Shown here: positions 24,501-36,090 of the stretch, in pieces | Layout of the letters: each line of letters opens with the position of its first letter | Numbering within the stretch: the first letter of the stretch is position 1 | Assembly (NCBI RefSeq): GCF_000711695.1 | Contig: NW_013546963.1 | Coordinates: forward strand, 44,932-108,931 | Direction of reading: 5' to 3' | DNA: 64,000 bases | Origin: Tilletiaria anomala UBC 951 | Taxonomy: Eukaryota; Basidiomycota; Exobasidiomycetes; Georgefischeriales; Tilletiariaceae | The notes under the pieces: model-generated | Told to the model about the DNA's origin: nothing | The model's database searches: none | The model's input: only the letters and a program-made list of their open reading frames with translations | Position numbers and translations under genes: made by a program

Positions 24501-26834
24501 CCTTCCGACGGTTCGTCCAGTTATCACACACAGTCCAGCCAGGGAGGCCCGTCCGATCTAAGCTCCAGCTACACGCATGGCAGTGCGTCTCCAATCCCAA
24601 TAGAAGAACGAGCGACGACTGCAGCTGGACCGAGGCGCTTCGCGGCAATGCGGAAAGGCAGCGGGAGCGAGAAAAGCTCAGATGCATCTGTGTACGCCAC
24701 GAGTTTCGATTCTCACCACGCGCAGGCGCCAATAGCCGTGGGCGATCGTGGACTCTTGCCGAAGGACCAGCTGCAGGAAAGCGCGAGGCGTCGAAGTTCG
24801 ACTCAAGAAGCGGAGCGCACACTCGCCACTTCCGACTCGCTTGCGACAATACAGATACGTAAATCATCAACAGAACAAGCCTTTGCGCCTGCACTGCCTG
24901 GGCCGAAATCGCCTTTGCGAGCCAGGAAGACGCAGAGTGCACTCAAGGACAGCACCACAGGCGGCAGTGGTAGCAGCCACAATGAAGCGCAGGCAAATGC
25001 GCGAGAGATGGAACGGCCTGGCATGGGTATCAAGTCGCAGAGCGAGACGTTCGTCCGGCGCAACAGTCTGGGGGACCTGAGAATTCCCAAGCGCATCAGT
25101 CAGGCTCAGCAAGGGCTCCGCACCAACATTGGGTTCGTCCGGAACTTCGCGCAAGGGATCGAGGGTGAGTCTGCTGAATCTGCCAATGTATGGGTCCAAC
25201 AAAGCTGACATGTTCGGATTGCAGACCTGAAGATTTTACAGATTCGGCACAAGGCCCTGCTGGACACATTGCCGCTTGCGTCAGGGCTACTGTCCCTGGA
25301 CATTGACCGCACCGAAGCAGCCACTGCGTCCTGGTGGGAGTGTGCAGATGTCCTCATCAGTCTGGCAGAGGGAAAGAGCGTTGAGGATGATCGAGTGACG
25401 GCGATGACGGTCAGTCACTCTGAATCGATCGCTCAGATGCGAGAGCGGCGCATCACCTTTGATGGCGGTTCGCGTCGTCGCTCGTACAGATCGGTCAGTG
25501 GCCAGAGCTCCGAAGTAGACTCCGCATCTTTGCACGCGTCGGATCGAGGCAGCCAACGTGGTGGATCCCGTGTCGTGTCTGCTGAGCGAGAGTTGGACAT
25601 TTTGACAGCGATGCTATCCGGTGAAGCTCCCACAGCTAGCGGAATGCGCCGGTCCTCTAACATCACGCAGATGAGTTCAAACTCAATGTCTACGTCATGT
25701 CACCCTCTGCCATCGCCCGCCCTTCTTTCATTCGTTGAGCCAAACCAATCTGCCGAGTTGACACTCGACTCTACAGCCAAGGCGCAAAGCCGATCGACAA
25801 CCCCGTACATCAGTTCGACTGCGGCAATATCTACCGAGTCATTCCAGCAAGGTTCCATCAGTAAAGGCTCTCGCGGCCGTTTAAAATCTGCGAGCCGAGG
25901 AGGCCTATCCGGGCTGAAGGAGTTGCTCAAGTCTTTCCGTGTCTCAGCAACCGCAGCAGAACCTGTTCCGCAAGTGCCATACGGAAGCAAGAATGCTATG
26001 GTGTCGACCGAGTCTATTGGAGGGGATGCGGCGGATCGCACACAATGGTCACTGCCCGCTTCACACCTCAAGATGGGTAGAGCGGCTTCATCGGGGCGTG
26101 GAGCCAATGAAAGCAAGCCATCGCGACGCCTGTCGCAAATCTTGCGTATTTCGAAGGATGCACCGTCGCCTTCGGTCGAAGCACCAATTCCGACATCTAC
26201 AGGCGGCCGTCGATCGTCGACGGAAGAAGCATTTCATAATGTTCGCCGTCGCCTCTTTTCCTTCGGGGGCAGCGGTGGCCATGGGAACCCTGCTTCGCGT
26301 CCAATTTCACCGCCTGTGGTAGGAAAAGCACCTTCGACCCTGCAGTCCCCGCGTAAGCAGCCCATCGCGCTGCCGGATTCAGGAGAGCAAGAATGCGGCA
26401 CCAGCAAGCCGCATCGACGCTCGTTTTCAATCTTGGGGCAACAATCTCCTAGTTCAGCGTTTGACACTAGCCATGCTACTACTTCTATACCACCGCCAGC
26501 ACGGAGGCCGTCTGCTACAGCTGTCGTCTCAGAAAAAGATTCTTCGGTGTACAAAAAGCTGGCGATGCGGCCAGAGGCGATGCCTTCCTTGATTGCGTAT
26601 CTACAAGTTACAAAGGCCAAGTGTGAGGCGCACCTTGACGACTTGAAGCTGTTGCAAGCAGCCATGGAGCAGACCACAGTCCAGACGCAGGCGTCGACGC
26701 CTTCCTCGGTGGAAAAGAACGCGACCATTCGGAGTCCTCGGATGCACAGCTCGGAGTTACCGGAAGGAACGGTCAAAGTCGCCAAGAACCCGAATCGCTT
26801 GAGCGGGCCCTTCCCCTCCATGCCCTCTGGCTGA
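21531..26834 (+). CDS. Very large Ser-rich protein of unknown function with W-D-x-[DE]-F motifs; possible cytokinesis/SIN regulator
   Basis: Two exons, 21531-25164 and 25225-26834, encode 1747 residues; the 60-nt intron (GTGAGT...CAG) joins GIE to DLKILQIRHKALL in frame. Most of the protein is disordered and Ser/Pro/Ala-rich, with an SPSPSPSP run near residue 160. Two motifs stand out: SWDEDFLFGDAEYEDL (about residue 350) and ENWDAEFLMDTIS (about 475). After the intron, FVRNFAQGIEDLKILQIRHK and later ASWWECADVLISLAEG look like an ordered helical region. W-D-x-D-F motifs recall Byr4/Bfa1, the GAP scaffold of the septation network, but this is a weak resemblance and I do not claim it. Many basic-SxxS contexts suggest phosphorylation. 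Confidence 0.75.
21992..22038. repeat. TCACCN hexamer-like microsatellite coding an SP run
   Basis: Degenerate repeats of TCACCTTCGCCA type inside the Ser-rich gene encode alternating Ser-Pro. The codons vary, which suggests that the dipeptide is kept rather than freshly expanded. Confidence 0.7.
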
Positions 26835-26926
26835 GTCACGCACTGGATCTAATTTTCATGTATCGCATCTCTGCTCTGTATGCATTCATATCCAGCGCTA
26901 TCATTTCGGCTTGGTACTACACCCGA

Positions 26927-29185
26927 TCAAAACCGCACGCTCGGACGAGCCGTGGATGCGCGGCCGTAAAATTCCCGTTGCCCCGGGCGGGCTGCAGCAC
27001 CTGAAGGTTGCGGCGTCTGACCCCTTCGGAGTGACTCCAACTTCTCCTTGAGTGAGTCAGTCGTCTCGTCGATCCACTTGAGACTGCCAAGGTGGGCGTT
27101 GAGAATCGCGACAATCTGCGCGACTGGGTCTTCGTTCGTGTCTGCGCCAGCACTGCCTTTGAGCGCACCTGGCCCGACGCCGCGCGAAACATGCGAAGTG
27201 GTTGTCGGCCCCGTCAGCTCGTTGACCTCGATGATCATCGAGCGGAGGTCGCGCGATGTTTCATCCAGCTGAGCGTTGAGTGATTCGGCGAGCGCGTATC
27301 TACAAGGGAAGGAAGGGCAAATGAGCAGTCTACTCGAAGCGTGGTATTCGTCAAGTGATAAAGAAGCCAAGACTCACGCCCTTTCGCGCTCTGCATCTGC
27401 TGCACCCGTCTCGATACTGTGGGGCCTCCGGGATAGAGAAGCTGAAGACCAGCTCGGATGAGTTGAGCTTTCAATTATGGAGCCGACTTGATTCTCATAC
27501 TGATCTAGCATCTCCGCAAGCTCGCGCTGCTCCTGCTCGATGTAATCCAGGCTCTGCTCGATGCGCATCTGCTGTTCTTCAGCAGATATGAGCTCCTTAG
27601 TCAGCTTGCCGATCTCGTCGCCGCCTTGCAGCAGGACACGATCCCAGGTTGCAATCTCGACAGCCTGGCGAGTGAATTCTTTCAGGGATGAATCGAGCTC
27701 GGTCGTAAAGCGGTTCACGATCTCCTCCATGCTCCTGCCGCGCAAAAAAGAGGGTGCGGGCGCTGTCACAGGTGCAGACTGAGCAGTTGGCGCTGCGGCG
27801 GCACCTGGTGCTTTCGCAACGGGTGCAGCTGTGATTGTGGCAGGTGGAGCGGCCCCGGCAGCAGGTGCAGTGGTTGATGTGGCAGTTGCGCCGGCCGGCT
27901 TACTCGCGAATCCAGCCAGAGCACTGAGCCCAGGTGCGGTCGAAGCGGCACTTGCAGATGTAGGACCAGAGTTTGAAACTGTCGTAGATGCACCCGCTGA
28001 TGCTGCCTCTGGCAATGCAGCAGCAGGCTGGCCGAACGCAAACGTCGGTTTGGAAGCTGGGACTGCAGATCCAGCTGCTAGAGCTTCGACGGGCTTAGAT
28101 GCTGAAGTGGATGCTGCTGATGCAGCTGATGATGCTCCAAAAGAAAACATACTTGCCGGCTTTGCTGCGCCTGTGCCTGAGGTTGCAGGTGCCGGTGCCG
28201 GCGTCGGCGTCGGTGCCACGGAAGCCGTCGTGCCTGCTGGCGCGCTCGCCGCCGGCGCCGAAGTGGTGGCTGGCTTGGGCGCGAAGGAAAACCCGCCCAA
28301 AGCGGCGGCTGCGGGCGTCGATGATGCTGGCGCAGCATTTGCCGCAGGTGTAGCAGCTGCACTTGAGGAAGGAGGGGCCCCGAAGCTGAAGGTCGATGGT
28401 TTTGCAGCAGACGAGTCTCCCGAAGCTGGCTTGTTTAGAAGGAAAGACATGGCGCCCGTAGGGGCGGGTGCTGCAGCGGGTGTGGAGGTAGGGGGAACAG
28501 AAGCTGTGCCCTCAGCCGGCTTTGATGCCGCAGGGGCGGTTGCGGATCCGAAAGAGAATGCGCCAGGCTTGGCTGCTCCTGCTGCTGCACCTCCACCGAA
28601 CAGTGATCCAACTGCAGTCGCAGTCGCGAGTTTGTTCGCATCTTGAGGCTGTGTTGCAGATGAAGCTATTGATGACTGTCCAAACAGGCCCCCGCCTGTA
28701 GCTGCTCCGAATGGATTCGAAGGAGGGTTTGAAGCTGGCGTAGTGGATGAGCTCGCTCCGAACCCTCCGAAGCTGACAGTTGGCTTCGAAGCTGGTGTGG
28801 ATGTCCCCGAAGCCGCTGAAGAGGTGTTCGTCCCGGTCGGTGCATTCGCAGAGCTGAACAGACCACTACTGGCCGGCGTTGTGGATGGACCAGATGAAGC
28901 AGAAGTCCCAAAGAGACCGCCAGTCGCGCTTGTTGCAGTAGAGCCTGGCTGGCCAAAGAGACTGCCGCCGGTCGCAGCCCCTGTAGCCTGTCCAGCTGTA
29001 GGGGCGCCAAAGGAGAAGCCTGTAGGCTTGTTCACTCCAGCGGCGCCATTTGCACTACTGTTCGTACCAGTCCCTCCAGCGTTGCCGCCAAAGTTGAAGG
29101 AAAATGGTGCCGCTACGAGACCGATGAAATATGTCAGTCGAAAGCGTTGACGGATAGCTCGCTAACTTCGACCTTGCTCACACAT
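26927..29185 (-). CDS. NSP1: FG-nucleoporin NSP1 (Nup62 homologue)
   Basis: NSP1 forms the central channel of the nuclear pore with Nup49 and Nup57, and also a Nup82 complex. Three exons: 29185-29182 (only ATGT), 29112-27378, 27299-26927, giving 703 residues. The first join makes ATG-TCG, so the protein begins MSAPFSFNFGGNAGG. The N-terminal two thirds carry FG, FSFG and GLFG-like repeats in Ala/Ser/Thr/Pro-rich spacers. The C-terminal coiled-coil domain is typical: FLRGRSMEEIVNRFTTELD, then ATWDRVLLQGGDEIGKL, AADAERERAYALAESLNAQL and AQIVAILNAHLGSLKWID. The reading DAERERA-YALAESL across intron 2 matches Nup62 proteins, which decides between two open frames near 27400-27480. It is divergent from EFM4 with a 447-bp promoter between. 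Confidence 0.93.
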
Positions 29186-29632
29186 CTTACTATTCTGCCA
29201 CGCGTGCACGTCCGTGATCTGATCCAACCGCTTAGCTACCTCGAAACTGCCGCCGTGGTTGCTAGAACCGATGCATGCTATAAGACCACCTAAGACCACA
29301 ACTTGCCTTGTCCAGCGACTAGAACATCCCAAGACAGAAGTAACTTTTAGTACTCGACAGCTAAAGAGGCAAGTGCGGTCACGTGACGGCGCCGCATATA
29401 CACGCCGAGTCACCAATTACGTTGCCGTGAGGACTCTTTTCTTAGCTTTTGACTACTGACGACTCAGTCTTGAAAGCTCAATTGATCCTGTTGTCTCTTT
29501 CTCACGTTGGCCGCGAGGATTGAAAATCGGGATTGGCTCTTCCTTGGATTCTGAGCTCACCTAAGAGTCACAGTGGCGTCATTCTTGTCGAAAGCGGCTT
29601 AGAAGCAAGAGCAATCGCGTCCAACTTGCACA
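29186..29632. promoter_or_regulatory. Divergent NSP1/EFM4 promoter with a palindromic E-box
   Basis: GTCACGTGAC at 29378-29387 is a perfect palindrome with a CACGTG core, the kind bound by bHLH factors such as Cbf1. It lies about midway between the two start codons. Function is inferred. Confidence 0.4.
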
Positions 29633-30684
29633 ATGGCGAACACCGACAGGGACGATGGAGCGGCAGCTAGCACGAGTCTCCCAGAATCAAGGCTCGGTAC
29701 GAAAGCGCACTGGGATGAAGTTTATGCGTGCGTTGCACTTCCGTTGCCTCTGGGCAGGTATCCGAAGCTCAACTAAACTCAAAACACCGTAAAATTCTCT
29801 TTCAAACTGTTTCTAGGCGGGAAGTAAAGAACTTTAATGATTTTGGTGATGAAGGCGAGGTGTGGTGAGCCATTAATGCCTGGCAGCGGGTCAATCACGC
29901 ATGAGGTCAGCTTTTTCCTAATAAAGCACCTTCTCCCTCACTTCGGAAAAAGAATAGGTTCGGAGAAGACTCTGTCGATCGAATGGTACGGTATATCCAA
30001 CGCTACCTCGAACAGCGCCAAGAAGAGCATGAAGAACCGGCGGCCAGCGAGTTGTCCGTTCTCGACTTGGGCACCGGCAATGGACACATGCTCTTCGCGC
30101 TCCTGGAAGGCGACGCGGAGACTGCGCTGTCAGCGAGCCGCATGAAAGGTGTTGACTATTCTGCAGGGTCAATCAGTCTCGCGAAATCGATAGGCATGAG
30201 AAAGGCAGCGGAGGAGCAGGACCAGAGTTATCAAGAGGTGGCGTTTGAAGTTCTCGACCTGCTCGACGCAAAAGCAGTCGATGCATTGCGCAATTCTGGC
30301 TCTCCAGCGGGTTGGGACCTGGTCTGCGACAAAGGGACCTATGATGCCATTGCATTATCATCGCAGCTAATCAATGGCGCTCTACCCGTCGACCTATATT
30401 TACGCGCGGTCAAGTCCCTTACCAAAGCAGGCGGCATCTTCCTCATCACCAGCTGCAATTTTACCGAACAGGAGCTCACAGCCAAGTTTGCTAATTCAAA
30501 AGCTGGCTTCGAAGTGAAAGACTTCGTCCCAACAGCCAAGTTTTCATTTGTGAGTGCACAGTGTCAACGCTTCAGTGGCTAGCACAATCGAGCATAAGCT
30601 CACAGACCAAGAACTTGTTGCTCTTTTCAGGGGGGTCAGACCGGGTCCACAACCACGACCATAAGTTTCAAGCGATTATCATAG
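29633..30684 (+). CDS. EFM4: eEF1A lysine methyltransferase EFM4 (METTL10-type)
   Basis: Predicted SAM-dependent methyltransferase that modifies a lysine of translation factor eEF1A in the cytosol (family knowledge: yeast Efm4/See1, human METTL10). Exons 29633-29727, 29817-29864, 29958-30549, 30631-30684 give 262 residues, close to yeast Efm4. Motifs: SRLGTKAHWDEVYAREVKNF and FGDEGEVWFGEDS at the N-terminus, SAM-binding VLDLGTGNGHMLF (from about residue 82), GVDYSAGSISLAKSIG with the acidic motif II, and WDLVCDKGTYDAIALS, the family's post-II block. The last exon GGQTGSTTTTISFKRL is the usual C-terminal strand. All joins preserve phase. The gene ends 132 bp from convergent SPF1. Confidence 0.92.
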
Positions 30685-30816
30685 ACCGCTATCTTTCAGG
30701 TAATGTGTTCTATTACACCCGCAGGGGTTACGCGGCAATCTTAATTACCAAGGATAAAGGTGCTCTCTATAGATCCTTGTCTGAAGACGCTGTTGATTCT
30801 GGGTAACACCGGCAAC

Positions 30817-33800
30817 TCACGCCACTTTCTCGAGCTCGGCCTTCCGCCGTTCGTACATGCGTTCTCTGCGCTTTGTGATGAGGTCCTTGGGTTGCTGGTC
30901 AGCAAAGATAGCCTTGATGGTCCACTCGATGATGTAGCACCCCACAAAGTCAACGACCTGCACATAGAGAGGGGGAAGGAAAGCAAAACAGTGAGACGTG
31001 CGCAAAATCAGCGGCAAAGCGTCAATGCTGCGGTAACGAATGCAACGTACCATGAGCGTGACAAGGCGGACCTGGAAAGCGCCCGGAAGCTTGACGAGCT
31101 GCAGCCATTCGTTCATCTCTGGCATAAACTCCGTCGCGCCGGCAAATGCGACACCGAAGCAGGAGAGCAAACCATAGTAGAGGTACTGATTTTGTCGGAG
31201 CGATTCTCGGTGAGGGTGGCCGATGTAGTTCACGGAGAACGTGTTGACTTGCTGGCTCAAGCCGATGAGGAAGATGGCCGAGTTCAGGAGCGACGGGTTG
31301 AATTTCGCCTCAAGATCAATTGATTCGGGCGACTCGTACTCGGGAACGAGCAGCGTTAGATAGTGCGTCGTGGCCACATGCAGTGCGAATTGAAGCAGGA
31401 CAGAAATAAAGACGTAAGCGCTGAGCACGCGCGCAAGCGGTCGTTGCGCGCTCAGCTTCTCCATCGGCTTGGCGCGCGAGATGCAGAGGAAGCACACACT
31501 CATTAGCATGCCGTTGATCGTCACCTGGTAGTCGCCATACTTGATTCCATCGAGGTAAAGGACTGAGAGAGAGTACGCCTGGATGAGACAATTGAGCGCG
31601 AGAATCTTGTGCATCTGCGTAAAAGCGACGAGCGTGCAGCGCCCCTGCCTAATGATGTTAACGATGGCGTTGACGTGTCCAAGCTTGCTCGTAAAGGGTG
31701 CTGCGACACTGGCATCTCCCAGGCGAATTTGTGGAGGACCGTCTTCGTCGAGGTCAGCCATTTGCGAGGTGATGGAGGAAAAGTCGAATTTGGCAGAAGG
31801 ATTGTTGCGACGTTCACTTTGGAGGTTCGCGAGCGCTGCGTCCCGTGCCTTCTCCAGGTCAGGGTAAAGAGCCTTGAGCTGCGGCGGAACCGGAGGAGGC
31901 GGCTGCCCGAAGCGCGACGTGAGACTAAGCTGCGATTCGTAGACCTTCTTCATGCGCTCGTTCTTCTGGTGCTCTGCTATCTTCACCAAGTCCTCCGGTG
32001 TACCGTCGAGTAGGGCGATTCCAACGTTGGCGGCTTTCAATGCACCGACATCATTGGTGCCATCTCCGGCCATGAGGGTGATGTACCCAAGCTTGCGGAA
32101 GGACTCGAGAATGAACTCCTTCTGACTAGGAGAAACGCGCGCGTAGACCCAAGTGTTCTCGATCAAGTCTTTCCAAGCCTCTGGCCTCTCTTGGTACTGT
32201 TTGAGAGCGACGCCGGTCATGCAAATATCGTACTTGTCGAAGAGGCTCGTGTCGATGGGCGCCTCAGGGTTGACGGGAATGCTGATCTTTTCGTCCACAC
32301 TCCGCCAGACGAGATCCGTCTCGCTGGTGGCACCTTCGCGCACGTCGAGGATGAGCGTCTCCCTGTCGACAATCTCAACTTCGCTTGCGACGTGCACCGC
32401 CGTGAGTGGGTTGTCGCCGGTGATCATAATGCAACGGTGGGACGAGTCGTGTAGTTGCTTGAGCGAAGCGACTGCATCAGGCTTGAGAGGGCAGTGGAAG
32501 ATGAGGAACCCAGCAAACTGGAGGCCAGCTTCGACGCTTTCCCTGGTTAGATTGTTGATTGTGTCCGCATTTGGCGTGACACCATCCAAGTACTTGTAGC
32601 CGAGCGCGAGCACACGACTTCCGCGCCGTGTGAAGCTTTTGTAGGTCTCATCATAGCCAGCCGGAAGGTTTGAGTACATGCCCTTGAGCGTCTCAGGCGC
32701 ACCTTTGACTGCTACGAGCATTCTGCGTTGGTTGCCACTGGGGTCCGACACGAAGCTAACCGTCGACATGCGCTTAAGGGCCGAGCTGAACTGGAAGCGC
32801 CTGCGAATCTGCACCTGGTATTTGTGCGGCGAGTTCTTGATGACCGATGGGTTCAGGACATCCCCCTTATTCAGCTTCCAGTCGAGTGCCTCGAGGGTCG
32901 TCTTCTCCATCGGGTCTCCCACGACGCCGTCTTCAAGCAAAACGAGGGCATGTGCCGCTGCGAGGGTCAGCGTCGTATCCTTGTCGCTATCCTTGACCGC
33001 ATGCAGATGCTCCGGGGACTTTGTGCCTACTTGCGCGATGCCCTGCACGACCAGATCTTCGCCCGTGATGGTACCCGTCTTGTCGAAGCAGCAGACGTCG
33101 ACACGGCCCGCGTAAGGGATGCGGAAGGGCTCAGTGCAGAAGATGGCGACCTTGGCGAGGGCCATGAGTGCGGTGTTGACGGCCATGGAGAGTTCCATAG
33201 GCAGCTCGGGCGGGACGACGGAAGTGATGATGAGCACACAGTCGAGCAGAAGCTTTCCCTTTGGCCTCCCCATTTCGTTTCCCTTGATCCAGACGTAAGC
33301 GCTGGCAGCAATGGCAAAAACGAGGAGAAAAGCGATGAAAACAAACGACTCGATGTTGTTAGCCGAGACACGGCCCTCGTTGGTGAAAACCATTAGGCGG
33401 ATGAGCTGACCCTGCGTTGTGCCAAAGCCAGTGCGAAGCACAACGCCAAGCGCACCACCATCCGGGGCGGCGAGACTAGCATACTTGCTGCCTGCTGCAG
33501 CGTCCGGCGCATTTGTCTGCAAAACCTTGGTGCCTCCAAAGACGACGTTGTTCCTGTCTGCGCCGTTAATGTCCAGCTTGTCGGACCCATCGCGCAACTC
33601 GATGCTTTCCTTGAGCAAAGGGGTCGACTCTCCTGACAGCATGGCCTCGTTAACGATCGCAGAGCCGGAGAGCAATAACAAGTCACAGGGCGTTGCAGAG
33701 TCTTCCTTGGAGCGCACAACAGAGACAAAATCACCCGGCAGGAGGTCAGATGTGGAGACCTCTACCCATTTGCTAGCGCGGTACGTCCAGACCTGGAATG

Positions 33801-34833
33801 GCTTGATGGACATCGACCGGAACTCGTTTAGTGTTCGCAAGCGCTGTGCAGAAAAAGATGCACATGAAGCTATCAGTATGGGAGACGGGATGCAAATGAT
33901 TGGTTAGAGGTACGCACCTGGAATACCACGGTGCACTCGAATACGACAAGCATGAACAGCGTGAAAAGCGAATAGAACCAGTACTCGTCAAGCAGCCAGA
34001 GCCCGACACAAAAGACCTGAAAGACAAAGAACGGCGCGACAGCATGCTCTGCAAACAGACCAATGAAAGTCGGGACAGGGATATTGAACGTGTTGTTTCC
34101 GTATGTGTCGAGCGCCTGCTGGACCTGTGCATCCGTCGTAAGACCCGTGCTTCCCTGGAACTGCTGCAGCACGGGTGCGCTGTCTGGCGGATACGGCAGG
34201 CGGCGGAAGGTGGGTTCAGATATGAGCGGCGAGACGAGCACGCCGGTGATGGAAGCTTTCTCGTCTGGCAGCGTGTAGATGTATTTGTCGGCTTGGTAGG
34301 TGAAGCTGATCTCGTCCGGTGAGCCTGTTCGGGTGACTCGTTTGAGTGGCACGAGCTCGCCTTCGCCCTTGTGCGCAATTGGAATCACTCGCACAACCTC
34401 AGCTTCCTTCAAGGAAGATGCCTGAAAAAATGCAGCAGGAGCACGAATATAAGTTCTACCGCCCTCTTGACCTTCATGTGGTGCGTTGCAAACTCACGCT
34501 GCGGCAGGTAATCAGTGCTTTGGCCTTGATGCTCCATCTTGTGACGAGGAAGCTCAGCGCGTGGCCGCCAAAGAGGCCAAGAGTGTAGATGAAAGTCCAC
34601 TCCTCCGATTTGACCCACTCATCGTACTTGGCAAAGTATGTGTAGAGGTAGAGTGGGTAGAGGGAGAGACATGGAATGCCGTACAGGTGCCAGATGAGCG
34701 GTACACGTTTGTGCAGCGTGATGGAAGCGATATCCGGAGATTGAATTGCGATGCCGGACCTGTCCACCCATGAAGAAGAGATTATCAGAGTTAACGTTAT
34801 ACCAGACATAGAGTAGTCGTAAAGAACTCACAT
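30817..34833 (-). CDS. SPF1: ER P5A-type ATPase SPF1 (ATP13A1 homologue)
   Basis: Spf1 is the ER transmembrane-helix dislocase that removes mis-inserted tail-anchored proteins; it also affects sterol, Mn and glycosylation homeostasis. Exons: 34833-34832 (AT), 34759-34498, 34421-33918, 33843-31051, 30957-30817, total 1233 residues (yeast 1215). The ATG is split: AT in exon 1, G in exon 2, giving MSGIAIQSPDIASITLHKR; an in-frame stop lies upstream. Features: early membrane helices (WHLYGIPCLSLYPLYLYTYF), SGES (about 326, actuator domain), PPELPMELSMA (about 467, P5A signature), DKTGTITGED (phosphorylated Asp about 510), and MAGDGTNDVGALKAANVGIA in the hinge. C-terminal helices follow. The last intron (93 nt) is a multiple of three and stop-free. 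It is divergent from DAD4. Confidence 0.95.
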
Positions 34834-35621
34834 GCTGGCTGCGAAGTCGGTTATGACTGAGTTGGACGGAGTGACCGACCAATCGCACTGGCAAACTCGC
34901 CTGGGGGAAGTTGCTATCCAAGTCTCGGCCAACAGCAGCACTGGTTGCGCTTCTCAATCTAGACCCCGTGCTCTGACCCGTCCGAAGTTCAGCGTATCCT
35001 ATTACTATGTGCTGTTACGGGCCGCGATGATGCCTGTTCCTCGGAAGGCAAACGTGGAAGGTGATGGTGTAGTTCAGTGTGTGGCTCTCCCCCACCAACC
35101 AGCCGATGAAGCTGTGAAGGCCGCGAAGCTTCTTCCAGGTGGAACTCTGAGCCGCCACTGCAGCTGCACGCCCAAAACTATACAAAGAGAGGCGGAACCG
35201 CAGAGAGTGTCCACGACAGCCGCAATAATTGTTGGCCAAGTTTTGCCGAGGATGGCCCCGAAAGAGCCCAGATCACCAGACAATGGTCAGAAAACAACCT
35301 TCGTTTCAGTGACATCCCGGAGACAACCCGGAGTTACTCACGAATAGTCATCAAGTCCTTGCTATCTATTTGCTTTGTAATTCAAGGGAGGCACTGCCAT
35401 TTCAGCAGCCTTTCTCGCAAAATATCCGTGGAACGCCAAGTCATCGGAACGCGTCGCGAGCGCGCAGTACCCACAAGCTTAAGCATTCTTGATGATTGAA
35501 CAACACAAGTTCATCGTGTCCTTCATTCCAATGTTCCCCGTTGAGCACCACGACCGCATTGACCTACAGAGAGACACATCTGCTACTGCTTGCACGCGCA
35601 ACCTCCATCGCTCTGTCTGCC
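34834..35621. promoter_or_regulatory. Divergent SPF1/DAD4 intergenic region with an MCB-like element
   Basis: ACGCGTCGCG at 35449-35458 lies 164 bp before the DAD4 ATG. It contains an ACGCGT core and the 9-mer CGCGTCGCG also found upstream of DCC1 and, in reverse, of the CENP-L-like gene. Nothing else recognisable; ORFs here look fortuitous. Confidence 0.45.
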
Positions 35622-36090
35622 ATGAACAACCCACACGTAAGTCGGAAAGCAGAGGTCGCCTGTTTCGTTCGAGCGCGAGCTGATTTTTCCACTTTTGCCT
35701 CCCATTCCTTGTTTCGCACCCGTTTCCACCTTGGCCCGTCTTTGTTTGTACCACGTACATGGATGCACCCGATACTTGCTGTAGGAAGAGCGCCACGTGA
35801 TCGTCCTTGAGCGTATCATCCGCAACGTCGACGTTCTCAACCAGTCACTTGAGGAGGTGTCACGCTCCGTGCAGCAAATCAACTTGCACAACCAGAACAC
35901 CGTCATCGCTTCCAACCTCTGGGAGTCGGTGAGTGTGCACAGTGCAGGAGAACTGCTGGGTGATCCATGTGTGAAGCTGATCAAATCATGTATTCCTCGA
36001 CTGGTGCACACATAGTATCGTCAAAATGTCGCGTTCAACCTGCAAACGCTTGAAGAGGGCGGCGAGGCAGGCAAGGATGCCGGTAACTAG
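35622..36090 (+). CDS. DAD4: DASH/Dam1 kinetochore complex subunit DAD4
   Basis: DAD4 is one of the ten small subunits of the microtubule-encircling DASH complex that couples kinetochores to spindle ends, found only in fungi. Exons 35622-35636 (15 nt), 35785-35928 and 36016-36090 give 77 residues, the normal size. The start MNNPHEERHVIVLERIIRNV matches the family's M-x-NPHE opening, which confirms the tiny first exon and its 148-nt intron. The rest is one helical coiled coil (VDVLNQSLEEVSRSVQQINL) ending in SNLWESYRQNVAFNLQ, which corresponds to the conserved W-x-x-Y-x-x-N block. A tail rich in Gly and Glu follows. The MCB-like element upstream fits cell-cycle control. Confidence 0.94.

Noticed and set aside
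27235-27474. Alternative frame LKAQLIRAGLQLLYPGG in NSP1
   Set aside because: It looks protein-like, but only the other frame joins to YALAESLNAQL as in Nup62 proteins.
27831-28646. 271-codon plus-strand ORF, Ala/Gly/Val-rich
   Set aside because: Mirror image of the Ala/Ser/Thr/Pro FG-repeat region of NSP1 on the other strand; no independent protein features.
29200-29205. ACGCGT just upstream of the NSP1 start as an MCB site
   Set aside because: About twenty ACGCGT hexamers are scattered through coding and non-coding parts, close to chance; only the longer 9-mer was kept.
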